In this document: one piece after another, positions 15,249 to 22,618 of the stretch | Layout of the letters: each line of letters starts with the position of its first letter | How positions within the stretch are numbered: position 1 is the stretch's first letter | NCBI GenBank assembly: GCA_038214135.1 | Contig: JBBQSD010000043.1 | Span: 1-43,414 of the forward strand | Length of the DNA: 43,414 nucleotides | Direction: 5' to 3' | From: JANLSE01 sp038214135 | GTDB taxonomy: Bacteria; Chloroflexota; Chloroflexia; Chloroflexales; Roseiflexaceae | Translations under genes and position numbers: made by a program | Notes under the pieces: model-generated | What the model was told of the DNA's origin: nothing | Database searches by the model: none | The model's input: the letters and a program-made list of their open reading frames with translations, nothing else

Positions 15249-16766
15249 ATGACGCCAGTCCTCGAAGTTCGGAACATAACCAAGCGTTTCCCTGGTGTCC
15301 TGGCGAACGATAAGATTAGCTTCACTCTTGAAGCCGGCGAGATCCATGCCTTCCTTGGCGAGAATGGCGCGGGGAAATCCACCCTCATGAATATCCTGTA
15401 TGGGCTGTATGCGCCAGATGAGGGCCAGATCCTCGTGAACGGCAAGGAAGTAACCATCCGTGGCCCAAATGATGCGATTCAGCTTGGCTTGGGTATGGTT
15501 CATCAGCATTTCATGCTGGTGCCGATTCTGACGGTTGCGGAGAATGTAACCCTTGGCACCGAGATGACCAAAGGAATCCTGCTCGATTCTGAGCGTGCCA
15601 ATCGCCGTGTCCGCGAACTTTCACATCAGTATGGCCTGGATGTTCCTCCTGATGCACTCGTCCAGGATCTACCTGTTGGAATTCAACAGCGCGCCGAAAT
15701 TATCAAGGCACTCTATCGGGGTGCCGATTTTCTGATTCTGGATGAACCAACCGCCGTGCTGACACCGCAAGAGGCCGATGATCTGTTTGTGGTGATCGAG
15801 TCGCTGCGCAAGCAGGGTAAATCGATCATCTTCATTAGCCATAAACTTCGGGAAGTACTGGCAATCGCCGATCGCATTACCGTTTTGCGCCGTGGCCAGG
15901 TTGTTGGCACTGTCCTACCCAAGGATGCAACAGAAGAAAGTCTGGCCTCCATGATGGTTGGCCGTGAGGTGGTGCTGACGGTTCCGAAGGGGCCAGCGCA
16001 TCCAGCAGCAGATGTATTGCAGGTCGAGGGCCTGACGGTTATGGATGATCGGCTCACGGTGGCTGTCGATCACCTATCGCTGCATGTTCGGGCTGGAGAA
16101 GTGCTTGGTATTGCTGGCGTGCAGGGCAATGGTCAAACAGAATTGGTTGAGGCGATCACAGGATTACGGCCACTGATGGCGGGCCGGGTTACGCTGCTTG
16201 GTCAGGATCTGACTGGCGCATCGCCGCGTGATATCATCGAGGCGGGTGTTGCACACATCCCCGAAGATCGCCACCGCCATGGGCTAGTCCTCAGCTACCC
16301 AATTTCCGATAATCTGGTGCTTTCGACCTACTATCTCGATCCATATGCACACGGGATTGTGATCAACGAAGCCGCAATCATGGATCGTGCCAAGGATTTA
16401 GTTGAAGAATTTGATGTGCGTACATCAAGCGCAGTCGCGCTTGCCTCGACACTCTCTGGTGGTAATCAACAGAAGGTCGTTGTGGCTCGCGAATTCTCGC
16501 GCCCAATCAAGCTGCTGATCGCCGCGCAACCAACCCGTGGTATTGATGTCGGTTCAATCGAATTCATTCATCGTGGAATCGTGCGGCAGCGCGATGAGGG
16601 CATTGCAGTTCTGCTTGTCTCAGCGGAATTAGATGAAATATTGGCATTGGCTGATCGAATCGCCGTGATGTTCAAGGGCAAGATAATCGCAACCATTGCG
16701 CGAGAAGATGCAACCCGTGAGGGAATTGGCCTGTTGATGGCTGGGATTGTCGAGCAACCTGCGTAG
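15249..16766 (+). CDS. nucleoside ABC importer ATPase (two nucleotide-binding domains)
   Basis: A 505-residue tandem ATPase of the RbsA/BmpB-like type. The first domain has Walker A GENGAGKST (37-45), signature-region LPVGIQQRAEI and Walker B FLILDEPTAVL. In the second domain Walker A is degenerate (GVQGNGQTEL), the signature is LSGGNQQK and Walker B reads LLIAAQPTRGID; this asymmetry is normal in sugar/nucleoside importers of this class. GGAG lies 7 bases before ATG 15249. It follows the binding-protein gene and precedes two permease genes on the same strand. Confidence 0.95.
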   Translation: MTPVLEVRNITKRFPGVLANDKISFTLEAGEIHAFLGENGAGKSTLMNILYGLYAPDEGQILVNGKEVTIRGPNDAIQLGLGMVHQHFMLVPILTVAENVTLGTEMTKGILLDSERANRRVRELSHQYGLDVPPDALVQDLPVGIQQRAEIIKALYRGADFLILDEPTAVLTPQEADDLFVVIESLRKQGKSIIFISHKLREVLAIADRITVLRRGQVVGTVLPKDATEESLASMMVGREVVLTVPKGPAHPAADVLQVEGLTVMDDRLTVAVDHLSLHVRAGEVLGIAGVQGNGQTELVEAITGLRPLMAGRVTLLGQDLTGASPRDIIEAGVAHIPEDRHRHGLVLSYPISDNLVLSTYYLDPYAHGIVINEAAIMDRAKDLVEEFDVRTSSAVALASTLSGGNQQKVVVAREFSRPIKLLIAAQPTRGIDVGSIEFIHRGIVRQRDEGIAVLLVSAELDEILALADRIAVMFKGKIIATIAREDATREGIGLLMAGIVEQPA

Positions 16767-16829
16767 CAAATGGGCAGGGGCGCGCTATATCGCGTCTGTA
16801 CGCTTCAGGGTAATAGAAGGAATAAGCTG

Positions 16830-17966
16830 ATGTCCAGCACCGAGCAAGCATCGTCTCCACCAGATGGTCGGTCGGCTGGCCGTGTTCGAATTGATCTGCG
16901 CCAGTTATTGATCGAGTTGCTGGTGCCGATCCTGGCGATCTTCACGGCGCTTGTGATTGGCGCATTGATCATTGTGGCAACCGGCGCAAGTGTGACAGCC
17001 GCCTATAGTGGGCTGTTTCGTGGCGCGCTTGGCACACCACAGGCATTGGCCAATACACTCGTTGCCGCGACGCCCTATATTTTTGCTGGATTAGCCGTTG
17101 CGCTGGGCTTCAAGTGTGGCCTGTTCAATATCGGTGCCGAGGGCCAATTGGTGATGGGCGCGATATCTGCTGCTGTTGCGGGAGCAGCCTTCACTGGCCT
17201 GCCAGCGATTATTCATCTGCCGATTGCGCTTATAGCAGGCATTCTTGGTGGTGCGCTATGGGGCGGTATCGCTGGCTTCCTGCGCGCTAAGACAGGTGCG
17301 CACGAGGTGATCACAACGATCATGCTCAACTATATCGCCATCCGCCTCACCGATTATCTGATCAAAGTACCGCTCAAGGATCCAGCAGCCAGCGCGCCAC
17401 GCACGCGCTTCATTTCCCCAGCGGCGGAACTGCCGTTTTTGTTCGGGGCCGATTATCGCCTGAATGCTGGGTTTATCTTGGCGATTCTGGCAGCTATTTT
17501 GATCTGGTGGTTGCTGAGCAAGACAACAATTGGCTTTGAGATCCGTACGGTTGGTGCGAACCCGAATGCAGCCCAGTATGCTGGCATGAGTATTACCCGC
17601 AATTTTATCCTGGCAATGGCGCTTAGTGGTGGCCTGGCTGGTATGGCAGGCGCTTCAACAGTACTTGGCCTTGAGCATAATCTGAAGGCCTCCTTCTCGG
17701 CTGGGTATGGCTTCGATAGTATTGCAATTGCGCTATTGGCCCGCAGTAATCCGCTTGGAATCATCCCTGCTGCCATCTTCTGGGGCGCGCTGCGTAATGG
17801 TGCTGGCCTGATGCAGCTAGAGAGTGGAATCTCGATCAATCTGATCAATATTGTTCAGGCACTCGTGATTGTGTTCGTTGCCGCCGATCAGATCGTTCGC
17901 TGGATCTACAGGATCAAGCGCAAGGGCGGTAATCAGGTGGTCTTTACCCGTGGCTGGGGTGGCTAA
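16830..17966 (+). CDS. nucleoside ABC importer permease 1
   Basis: A 378-residue BPD_transp_2 permease with about eight to ten membrane helices. Conserved stretches include GFKCGLFNIGAEGQLVMGA and GAHEVITTIMLNYIA, both typical of the first permease of BMP-type nucleoside importers. ATG 16830 is chosen because AAGGA lies 8 bases upstream and the product starts with a cytoplasmic hydrophilic tail; the frame is open from 16770 without a comparable site. The heptamer-like repeat that follows the stop separates it from permease 2. Confidence 0.93.
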   Translation: MSSTEQASSPPDGRSAGRVRIDLRQLLIELLVPILAIFTALVIGALIIVATGASVTAAYSGLFRGALGTPQALANTLVAATPYIFAGLAVALGFKCGLFNIGAEGQLVMGAISAAVAGAAFTGLPAIIHLPIALIAGILGGALWGGIAGFLRAKTGAHEVITTIMLNYIAIRLTDYLIKVPLKDPAASAPRTRFISPAAELPFLFGADYRLNAGFILAILAAILIWWLLSKTTIGFEIRTVGANPNAAQYAGMSITRNFILAMALSGGLAGMAGASTVLGLEHNLKASFSAGYGFDSIAIALLARSNPLGIIPAAIFWGALRNGAGLMQLESGISINLINIVQALVIVFVAADQIVRWIYRIKRKGGNQVVFTRGWGG

Positions 17967-18015
17967 CACACAATAGCCGATAGACCGATGACCGATAGCC
18001 GATACCCATAGAGAC
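17967..18015 (+). repeat. short heptamer-like repeat between permease genes
   Basis: Directly after the permease stop, ACCGATG, ACCGATA, GCCGATA and related units occur in near 7-base register. It is another family of the short tandem repeats seen at gene ends in this window. Confidence 0.6.
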
Positions 18016-18027
18016 AGGGTTGATCAT

Positions 18028-19278
18028 ATGACCAGCGGATTTCAGTTTAATCGCCAGCGAATTATTGGAATGATCGGGATTGCTGTCTCAGCCCTGCTCT
18101 TCTGGCTGGTCAGCGGTGCCGTCGCACTCGATAAGATCTCGACCCTGCGAATTACCTATCCAGGAGCCAAGCCAACTGATCCGCCACTGCTTGATATTCC
18201 GTTGCCGACGGTTCTGACAACTGGGATTCTGGTGGTGCTGCTGATTGCTGGCGCGATCTACCTGATTGTACGCCAGCCACAACAGTTCGTATCGATCTAT
18301 ATGGGCTTACTGATCTTCGCAACGATCTTTATTATATTGATCTGGGCGATCAATGGCAGCCGCACCGATCTGGTGGATATGCTGGCACGCATGGTTCGGT
18401 TGGCAACCCCGATTGTGCTTGGATCGCTGGCAGGGATTTTGTGCGAACGTTCTGGTGTGGTCAATATTGCCGTTGAAGGCTTGATGTTGACAGCAGCTTG
18501 TATGGGTTTCATTATTGCGCTTGTTACCGGTAATACCTGGCTTGGGCTACTGTGTGCGATTGCCTCGGGTGGTATCCTGGTGATGTTGCATGCACTGCTG
18601 GCTATTCGCTTCAAGACCGACCAGATCATCAGTGGGACTGTTATTAATATTCTGGCTGTTGGTGTGACTGGCTTTTTACGCAATAATCTGATTCTTCCAT
18701 TAGAGCAGCGCGGAACAAGTGGTGGGTCGCTTCAGGCATTTCCGATTCCATTGCTCGCCGATATTCCCGTGCTTGGCCCGATCTTGTTCAACCATCGCCC
18801 GATCACATACATGATGCTCATCCTCGTCCCTGTCTTTCATATTCTGTTGTTTCGTACGCCATGGGGCCTGCGCACCCGTGCAATTGGCGAGCATCCGCGT
18901 GCTGCCGACACAATGGGCATTGATGTCAACCGCATGCGCTATATGAATGTCTTTTTCTCGGGGTTATTGGCTGGGCTGGCGGGTGCCTGGTTCTCACTTG
19001 AGGCAACATTCAATTTCGATGATCTGATGACCAATGGGCGCGGGTTTATTGCGATGGCCGCAATGATCTTCGGCAAATGGACGCCATTTGGGGCAATGGG
19101 TGGCGCACTTATTTTTAGTTCGGCCGATGCGCTTCAGATCAAGATCCAGGGCTTTGATTTCGCATTGCCGCCGCAATTCCTGCAAATGCTGCCATATGTA
19201 ATTACGATTATCGTTCTCGCTGGCGTTGTTGGCCGGGCACGCCCACCGGCGGCAATTGGTACGCCATATGAGAAATAA
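18028..19278 (+). CDS. nucleoside ABC importer permease 2
   Basis: A 416-residue BPD_transp_2 permease with ~10 helices. The stretch GILCERSGVVNIAVEGLML is the counterpart of the GLFNIGAEG region in permease 1, and GEHPRAADTMGIDVNRMRY matches the cytoplasmic loop of YufQ-type proteins. An additional N-terminal pair of helices precedes the transporter core. AGGG lies 8 bases upstream of ATG 18028. It completes the importer; ribose released from imported nucleosides could be used via rbsK and rpiA in this window (inference). Confidence 0.93.
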   Translation: MTSGFQFNRQRIIGMIGIAVSALLFWLVSGAVALDKISTLRITYPGAKPTDPPLLDIPLPTVLTTGILVVLLIAGAIYLIVRQPQQFVSIYMGLLIFATIFIILIWAINGSRTDLVDMLARMVRLATPIVLGSLAGILCERSGVVNIAVEGLMLTAACMGFIIALVTGNTWLGLLCAIASGGILVMLHALLAIRFKTDQIISGTVINILAVGVTGFLRNNLILPLEQRGTSGGSLQAFPIPLLADIPVLGPILFNHRPITYMMLILVPVFHILLFRTPWGLRTRAIGEHPRAADTMGIDVNRMRYMNVFFSGLLAGLAGAWFSLEATFNFDDLMTNGRGFIAMAAMIFGKWTPFGAMGGALIFSSADALQIKIQGFDFALPPQFLQMLPYVITIIVLAGVVGRARPPAAIGTPYEK

Positions 19279-19291
19279 GGAGAAATGATCA

Positions 19292-20068
19292 TTGTTGCTC
19301 TCAGTTATTATGCCATGCTATAACGAAGAAGCCACCATTCGCGAAATTATTGAACAGGTTCTGGCGGTTGAGTTTGAGAAAGAACTCATTATCGTCGATG
19401 ATCATTCGCGTGATCGGACCCCTGAGATATTGCGCGAGTTGGCCGCGATCCACTCAGAGCTGCGGGTGGTTCGACAACCCACCAATATGGGCAAGGGTAC
19501 GGCCATTCGTACTGGTTTAGCGTTGGCAAATGGCGAAATTGCAATTGTTCAGGATTCCGATCTCGAATACGATCCAAACGATTATTATGAACTGCTTCGG
19601 CCAATTGTCGCTGGTCGTGTCGATATTGTGTTTGGTTCACGCTTCATGGGCCGCCACACAGGGATGTATTTCTGGAATGCACTCGGGAATAAAGGCCTGA
19701 CATTTATTACCAATTTCCTGTATAACTGCTGGATCGATGACATGGAGACCTGCTATAAGGTTATGCGAACGTCGATCTTCCGTAGCCTCAATCTTGAGAG
19801 CAACGACTTTCGGATTGAACCGGAAATTACCGCGAAAGTGCTGCGCCTTGGCTTCAAAATCTATCAGGTGCCAATCTCCTATATGGGCCGTACCTATGAA
19901 GAAGGCAAAAAAATTAAATCGAGTGATGGCATTAAAGCCGTTTTTAGCCTGTTACGCTATCGATCCTGGCGTGGCACACCTCCCACTATTCCTCCAATCG
20001 ATCCAACTGATGCAGAACGTGCTATGAACATCATTCGCCAGCGAACTACAGTACGCGCACACCAATAA
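19292..20068 (+). CDS. family 2 glycosyltransferase (DPM1-like)
   Basis: A 258-residue GT-A enzyme resembling dolichol/polyprenyl-phosphate mannosyltransferases. It starts LLSVIMPCYNEEATI, has IIVDDHSRD, the loop NMGKGTAIRTGL and the metal-binding DSDLEYDP, then VFGSRF. No C-terminal membrane helices are present, so it is soluble or peripheral. The start is TTG 19292, with AAGGAG 9 bases upstream; the nearby ATG at 19285 is out of frame. It begins 13 bases after the permease stop, with its Shine-Dalgarno overlapping that stop codon, so it may be translationally linked to the ABC operon although functionally unrelated. Confidence 0.9.
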   Translation: MLLSVIMPCYNEEATIREIIEQVLAVEFEKELIIVDDHSRDRTPEILRELAAIHSELRVVRQPTNMGKGTAIRTGLALANGEIAIVQDSDLEYDPNDYYELLRPIVAGRVDIVFGSRFMGRHTGMYFWNALGNKGLTFITNFLYNCWIDDMETCYKVMRTSIFRSLNLESNDFRIEPEITAKVLRLGFKIYQVPISYMGRTYEEGKKIKSSDGIKAVFSLLRYRSWRGTPPTIPPIDPTDAERAMNIIRQRTTVRAHQ

Positions 20069-20103
20069 GCCAATTGCCCATAATTCGACCATATGTGCCA
20101 ATA

Positions 20104-20124
20104 TTGTGACAGTAGGTGTCACAA
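20104..20124. promoter_or_regulatory. 8-bp perfect dyad (operator candidate)
   Basis: TTGTGACA, a 5-base spacer, then TGTCACAA, located 48 bases before the TPR gene and upstream of a -10-like TATTCT (20133-20138). Symmetry and placement suggest a dimeric repressor or activator site; the regulator is not identified. Confidence 0.5.
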
Positions 20125-20171
20125 GGCTGTGCTATTCTCATAGAAAGAGCAGCACAGAAAGGAGCCCACGC

Positions 20172-21032
20172 ATGGCGAATGATCAACTACACCCTGCTGC
20201 GTTCAGTGGTTGGGCGTATCGGCTGTTGCCGCTTGGAAGGCAGCTATTGTTGGTTCCTGAGGCGGCCCTGATGGTTGGGTTTGTTGGTATAAGCGTGGCA
20301 CTTGGCGGGAGCACAATGACGGGGACGGTGATTGTGCTTCTTACGATCCTCTTGGTTGCGCGGGTTGGTGCTATCTATCTTGCACAGGCTACATTAGCTG
20401 CGGCGCGCTATGCAGAAGCCGAGCAGATCGCCCGATTTGCGAATTTCCTACACCCATGGTCGGCAGATACTCTCGCACTGCGTGGCGTCATCGCATTGAT
20501 GAGCGGCTCGCAGGAGCGGTCAATCTGGTTCCTCCAGCGCTCACTGGCACTATTTCCTGCTGCTGCTGCGACTCAAGCTGCTCTCAGTGGCGCGCTACTC
20601 AGCCTTGGGCGTGGCTCGGCTGCTCGGATTGCTGCCCAACAAGCATTGGAACTTGATCCATCCTGTGCGGTGGCGTTTCTGTATCTGGCGGAGGCCGAAC
20701 GAATCGATGGCATCTCCGCGCTTGAAGTTGAGGATACATTACGATCTGGCCTGACCGTTGCCCAGCGTGCTGATGATGTTGTTGCGCTCCGTTGTGCTCT
20801 GGCGGCCTTGCTGCTCAGTGAGGATCGTGCTGCTGAGGTATCGCTAGTGCTTGGGGGCCTGGATCGCTTGATTGAGCATTGTACGCCAGCAGTGCAGGCC
20901 CGTTTGCGGTTTCGCTATGGAGAATTGCTTCTGGCTCATGGCCAGATCGACCGTGCGCGCGAGTATCTTCAACAAACCGTGATGATCGATGTATCAGCCA
21001 ATGCAGGTAGTTCATTCAGCAGCAAGATATAA
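20172..21032 (+). CDS. membrane-anchored TPR-like protein
   Basis: A 286-residue protein. Two hydrophobic helices (about residues 25-45 and 50-72) are followed by helical repeats of TPR type, with units such as AEQIARFANFLHPWSADTLA, GRGSAARIAAQQALELDPSC and HGQIDRAREYLQQ. TPR proteins act as protein-interaction scaffolds; no partner can be named. AAGGAG lies 7 bases before ATG 20172, which is preferred over the open frame from 20106. The stop is 7 bases from the convergent stop of the CxxC protein gene. A dyad symmetric site lies upstream. Confidence 0.75.
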   Translation: MANDQLHPAAFSGWAYRLLPLGRQLLLVPEAALMVGFVGISVALGGSTMTGTVIVLLTILLVARVGAIYLAQATLAAARYAEAEQIARFANFLHPWSADTLALRGVIALMSGSQERSIWFLQRSLALFPAAAATQAALSGALLSLGRGSAARIAAQQALELDPSCAVAFLYLAEAERIDGISALEVEDTLRSGLTVAQRADDVVALRCALAALLLSEDRAAEVSLVLGGLDRLIEHCTPAVQARLRFRYGELLLAHGQIDRAREYLQQTVMIDVSANAGSSFSSKI

Positions 21033-21039
21033 TCCTCGG

Positions 21040-21468
21040 TTACCTGTTGCGATGAATGCTCCTGAAGATGCCTGGTGAGCAATTCTGCTTGACAGCCTCT
21101 ACATATTCGGGTGAGGTAAGTGGTGGGCAATTCTGCACCGCATCACAGAATTCCTGTGGCGGTGCATAGTTATGCTTATTGATATAGTGCAACAGTAACT
21201 CAGGATACACATACAAAAAACCATGCCCAGGAATAACGAAGCTGGTGTCGTTTGCAGTTTTTTGGCATAATGTGCATTCATCAATACCCAGGAACGCAAT
21301 AGCTACAGGCGCTGGCCGTGGCAGTTGTTGCAGTTTTACGATGATTGCTGGATCGATAGTTGCCTGCGTGAATGCATGTGATTGATCAATCCAACCAATG
21401 GCTTTGAGCTGTTGTGCGGCCTTGTCCCCGAAGCGAGTCCATGGCGAAAGATCCTGATAGTAAAACAT
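21040..21468 (-). CDS. CxxC protein resembling immunity-type proteins
   Basis: A 142-residue soluble protein without signal or membrane segment. It has C65-T-L-C68 in a zinc-knuckle-like turn, then VIPGHGFLYVYPELLLHYINKH and YAPPQEFCDAV. I associate this Gly-Cys-knuckle, 'PxxLxHYIxxHxYxPPxxF' layout with small proteins often found beside toxins, but cannot verify it here. ATG 21468 is preferred: AAGGA lies 5 bases upstream; the frame continues to 21657 through a 9-base repeat and a hairpin, which argues against the longer form. It lies 106 bases downstream of the toxin-like gene on the same strand. Confidence 0.6.
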   Translation of the reverse strand: MFYYQDLSPWTRFGDKAAQQLKAIGWIDQSHAFTQATIDPAIIVKLQQLPRPAPVAIAFLGIDECTLCQKTANDTSFVIPGHGFLYVYPELLLHYINKHNYAPPQEFCDAVQNCPPLTSPEYVEAVKQNCSPGIFRSIHRNR

Positions 21469-21498
21469 CATATTCCTTCCTATATACATTATTACTCT

Positions 21499-21534
21499 GA
21501 TAGCTGCGATAGCTGCGATAACTGTGATAATTGT
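21499..21534. repeat. 9-bp tandem repeat (four units)
   Basis: GATAGCTGC, GATAGCTGC, GATAACTGT and GATAATTGT lie head to tail just upstream of the CxxC protein start (minus strand). Confidence 0.8.
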
Positions 21535-21535
21535 T

Positions 21536-21564
21536 GCTGTGAGTGTGTTTAGCACACTCACAGC
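21536..21564. terminator. 12-bp perfect hairpin between toxin-like and CxxC genes
   Basis: GCTGTGAGTGTG, loop TTTAG, then CACACTCACAGC. No U-tract follows on the minus strand, so it may be a processing or partial termination site rather than a classical terminator. Confidence 0.55.
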
Positions 21565-21574
21565 TTGGGATTTC

Positions 21575-22063
21575 CTAATACACGTAATCTGGCACCGGCA
21601 GCATCGGAACGCCTTCAAACAGCCTCCAAAAGCCATCGGGCGTCTGTAGTTGTCCATCTGGATGAGGGTACACTACTACTGTACTTGCCAGGACTACCGT
21701 CCGAAGTTCCCATGCTAACTTTTGTGCAAAGCCAGTAGAGAACTTGCCAAGCCAGCAAGAGACCAGGCGGATCGGTGGCATCTGCTCCTGGTAGAAGAAC
21801 CGAATGATTGCAGCAACTTGCATTGGTGTAAGCTGCACATCTATGCCGTCGCGTTGATATGCTGCAAACTCACCATCATGAAATCCATGCGTGATAAGAT
21901 CACAGAACCCTGGCAGCATTGGTGCTTTGAATGCATTCTCGATTGGTTCATCCAGTGGGCCGATAGCGATTCGGTTCTGCGTATACGTGACAGGAATGCC
22001 AAACATGGTCGTATGGGTAGCATTGTCTAGGTTGTTTTGTGTTGATTGGTTTGTGGTGCTCAT
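21575..22063 (-). CDS. toxin-like protein with caspase/CHAT-type His-Gly and Ser-Cys motifs
   Basis: A 162-residue protein from ATG 22063 (AAGGAG 7 bases upstream). DLITHGFHDG places H59-G60 after a hydrophobic strand, and IRLVSCWLGK places S102-C103 after another; this order and spacing are those of clan CD cysteine peptidases. The following GFAQKLAWEL, then VVVYPHPDGQ, recalls C-terminal domains of polymorphic toxins in which RL-SC-TG is followed by FAQ-LA. No secretion domain is attached. A second plausible start is ATG 22135 (GAGGA 6 bases upstream), adding 24 residues with three cysteines. The leader can fold into alternative structures (22057-22145). Activity is inferred from motifs only. 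Confidence 0.55.
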   Translation of the reverse strand: MSTTNQSTQNNLDNATHTTMFGIPVTYTQNRIAIGPLDEPIENAFKAPMLPGFCDLITHGFHDGEFAAYQRDGIDVQLTPMQVAAIIRFFYQEQMPPIRLVSCWLGKFSTGFAQKLAWELRTVVLASTVVVYPHPDGQLQTPDGFWRLFEGVPMLPVPDYVY

Positions 22064-22145
22064 TGGATAGCTCCTTGTTGTAGTGCAAGGACATACCAAT
22101 GAGCAGCCCGTCCCCAACCGGGACAGCCAGTTCATGGCATGTCCT
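22057..22145 (-). promoter_or_regulatory. leader with mutually exclusive helices covering the Shine-Dalgarno and start codon
   Basis: On the minus strand, TGCTCATTGG (22105-22096) pairs with CCAATGAGCA (22066-22057), which contains the ATG; TCCTTG (22091-22086) pairs with CAAGGA (22077-22072), which contains most of the Shine-Dalgarno. Alternatively ATGTCCT (22094-22088) pairs with AGGACAT (22145-22139), closing a three-way-junction-like fold with hairpins at 22138-22126 and 22124-22110. Bases 22088-22091 are needed by both folds. This is the layout of a translational riboswitch or thermosensor-like element; if translation starts at 22135 the element lies inside coding sequence. Confidence 0.55.
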
Positions 22146-22175
22146 CGGTTAGAGGTAGAAATTCAGTTGTGTAGG

Positions 22176-22200
22176 TGGCGTGTAGCTTGGCTACACGCCA
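22176..22200. terminator. 11-bp perfect hairpin in the toxin-like gene leader
   Basis: TGGCGTGTAGC, loop TTG, then GCTACACGCCA. It lacks a U-tract on the minus strand; on the plus strand a loosely T-rich stretch follows. Confidence 0.5.
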
Positions 22201-22260
22201 TTGATCATTCGTTTATTTGGCTACTCAAGAGACTAGCGGCCGTGGATCATCAGTATCATG

Positions 22261-22288
22261 AGTATGCCAGCCGACGGAATTGGTGCAA
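22261..22288 (-). promoter_or_regulatory. promoter candidate for the toxin-like gene
   Basis: On the minus strand TTGCAC (22288-22283), 16 bases, then CATACT (22266-22261). This would give a ~190-base leader containing the hairpin at 22176-22200 and the switch-like element. Confidence 0.35.
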
Positions 22289-22497
22289 GCAGCTCCATTC
22301 AGTTCCCAATATGGGCAGGGTGGGGCTGATCGCTATGCCGGATGGGGCATATCAATTGCCCCAAGACGGATAAAACAATGGCACTGGCGTGATCGGGAGT
22401 CGCGCCAAGTAGCGGATACATATCACTTGCGTGATAGGGTGGACGATCCTCTACCGATGTTTCATCATGGTTAGTGATGATTGGTTAGTAGGGAATG

Positions 22498-22604
22498 CAT
22501 CTCGGGCCGCAAACATGGAGCCGGGCGTGCGCGCTCACTCAAGAAACGCAAGCGAGACCGGCAGGCTGGGTGTCGGCGGCCCGAGATGTCGGTTCCGCCA
22601 CCCA
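22498..22604. other. unexplained structured element (13-bp closing helix, alternative helix)
   Basis: CATCTCGGGCCGC (22498-22510) and GCGGCCCGAGATG (22576-22588) are perfect complements enclosing 65 bases, with an inner GCCGG/CCGGC. A competing helix, TGGGT plus GGCGG (22567-22579) with CCGCC plus ACCCA (22596-22605), uses part of the same strand. No known RNA family was recognised. Confidence 0.55.
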
Positions 22605-22618
22605 GAAATGCACCCTTC

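Larger units (their letters stand above)
22201..22618. other. gene-free region with a structured element
   Basis: Short frames here have no protein-like composition. The notable content is the inverted repeat element at 22498-22604 and the promoter candidate at 22261-22288. Confidence 0.5.

Noticed and set aside
22498..22588. tRNA or SRP RNA gene
   Set aside because: There is no acceptor/T-loop/anticodon arrangement and no conserved SRP or RNase P core sequence; the closing helix is too long.
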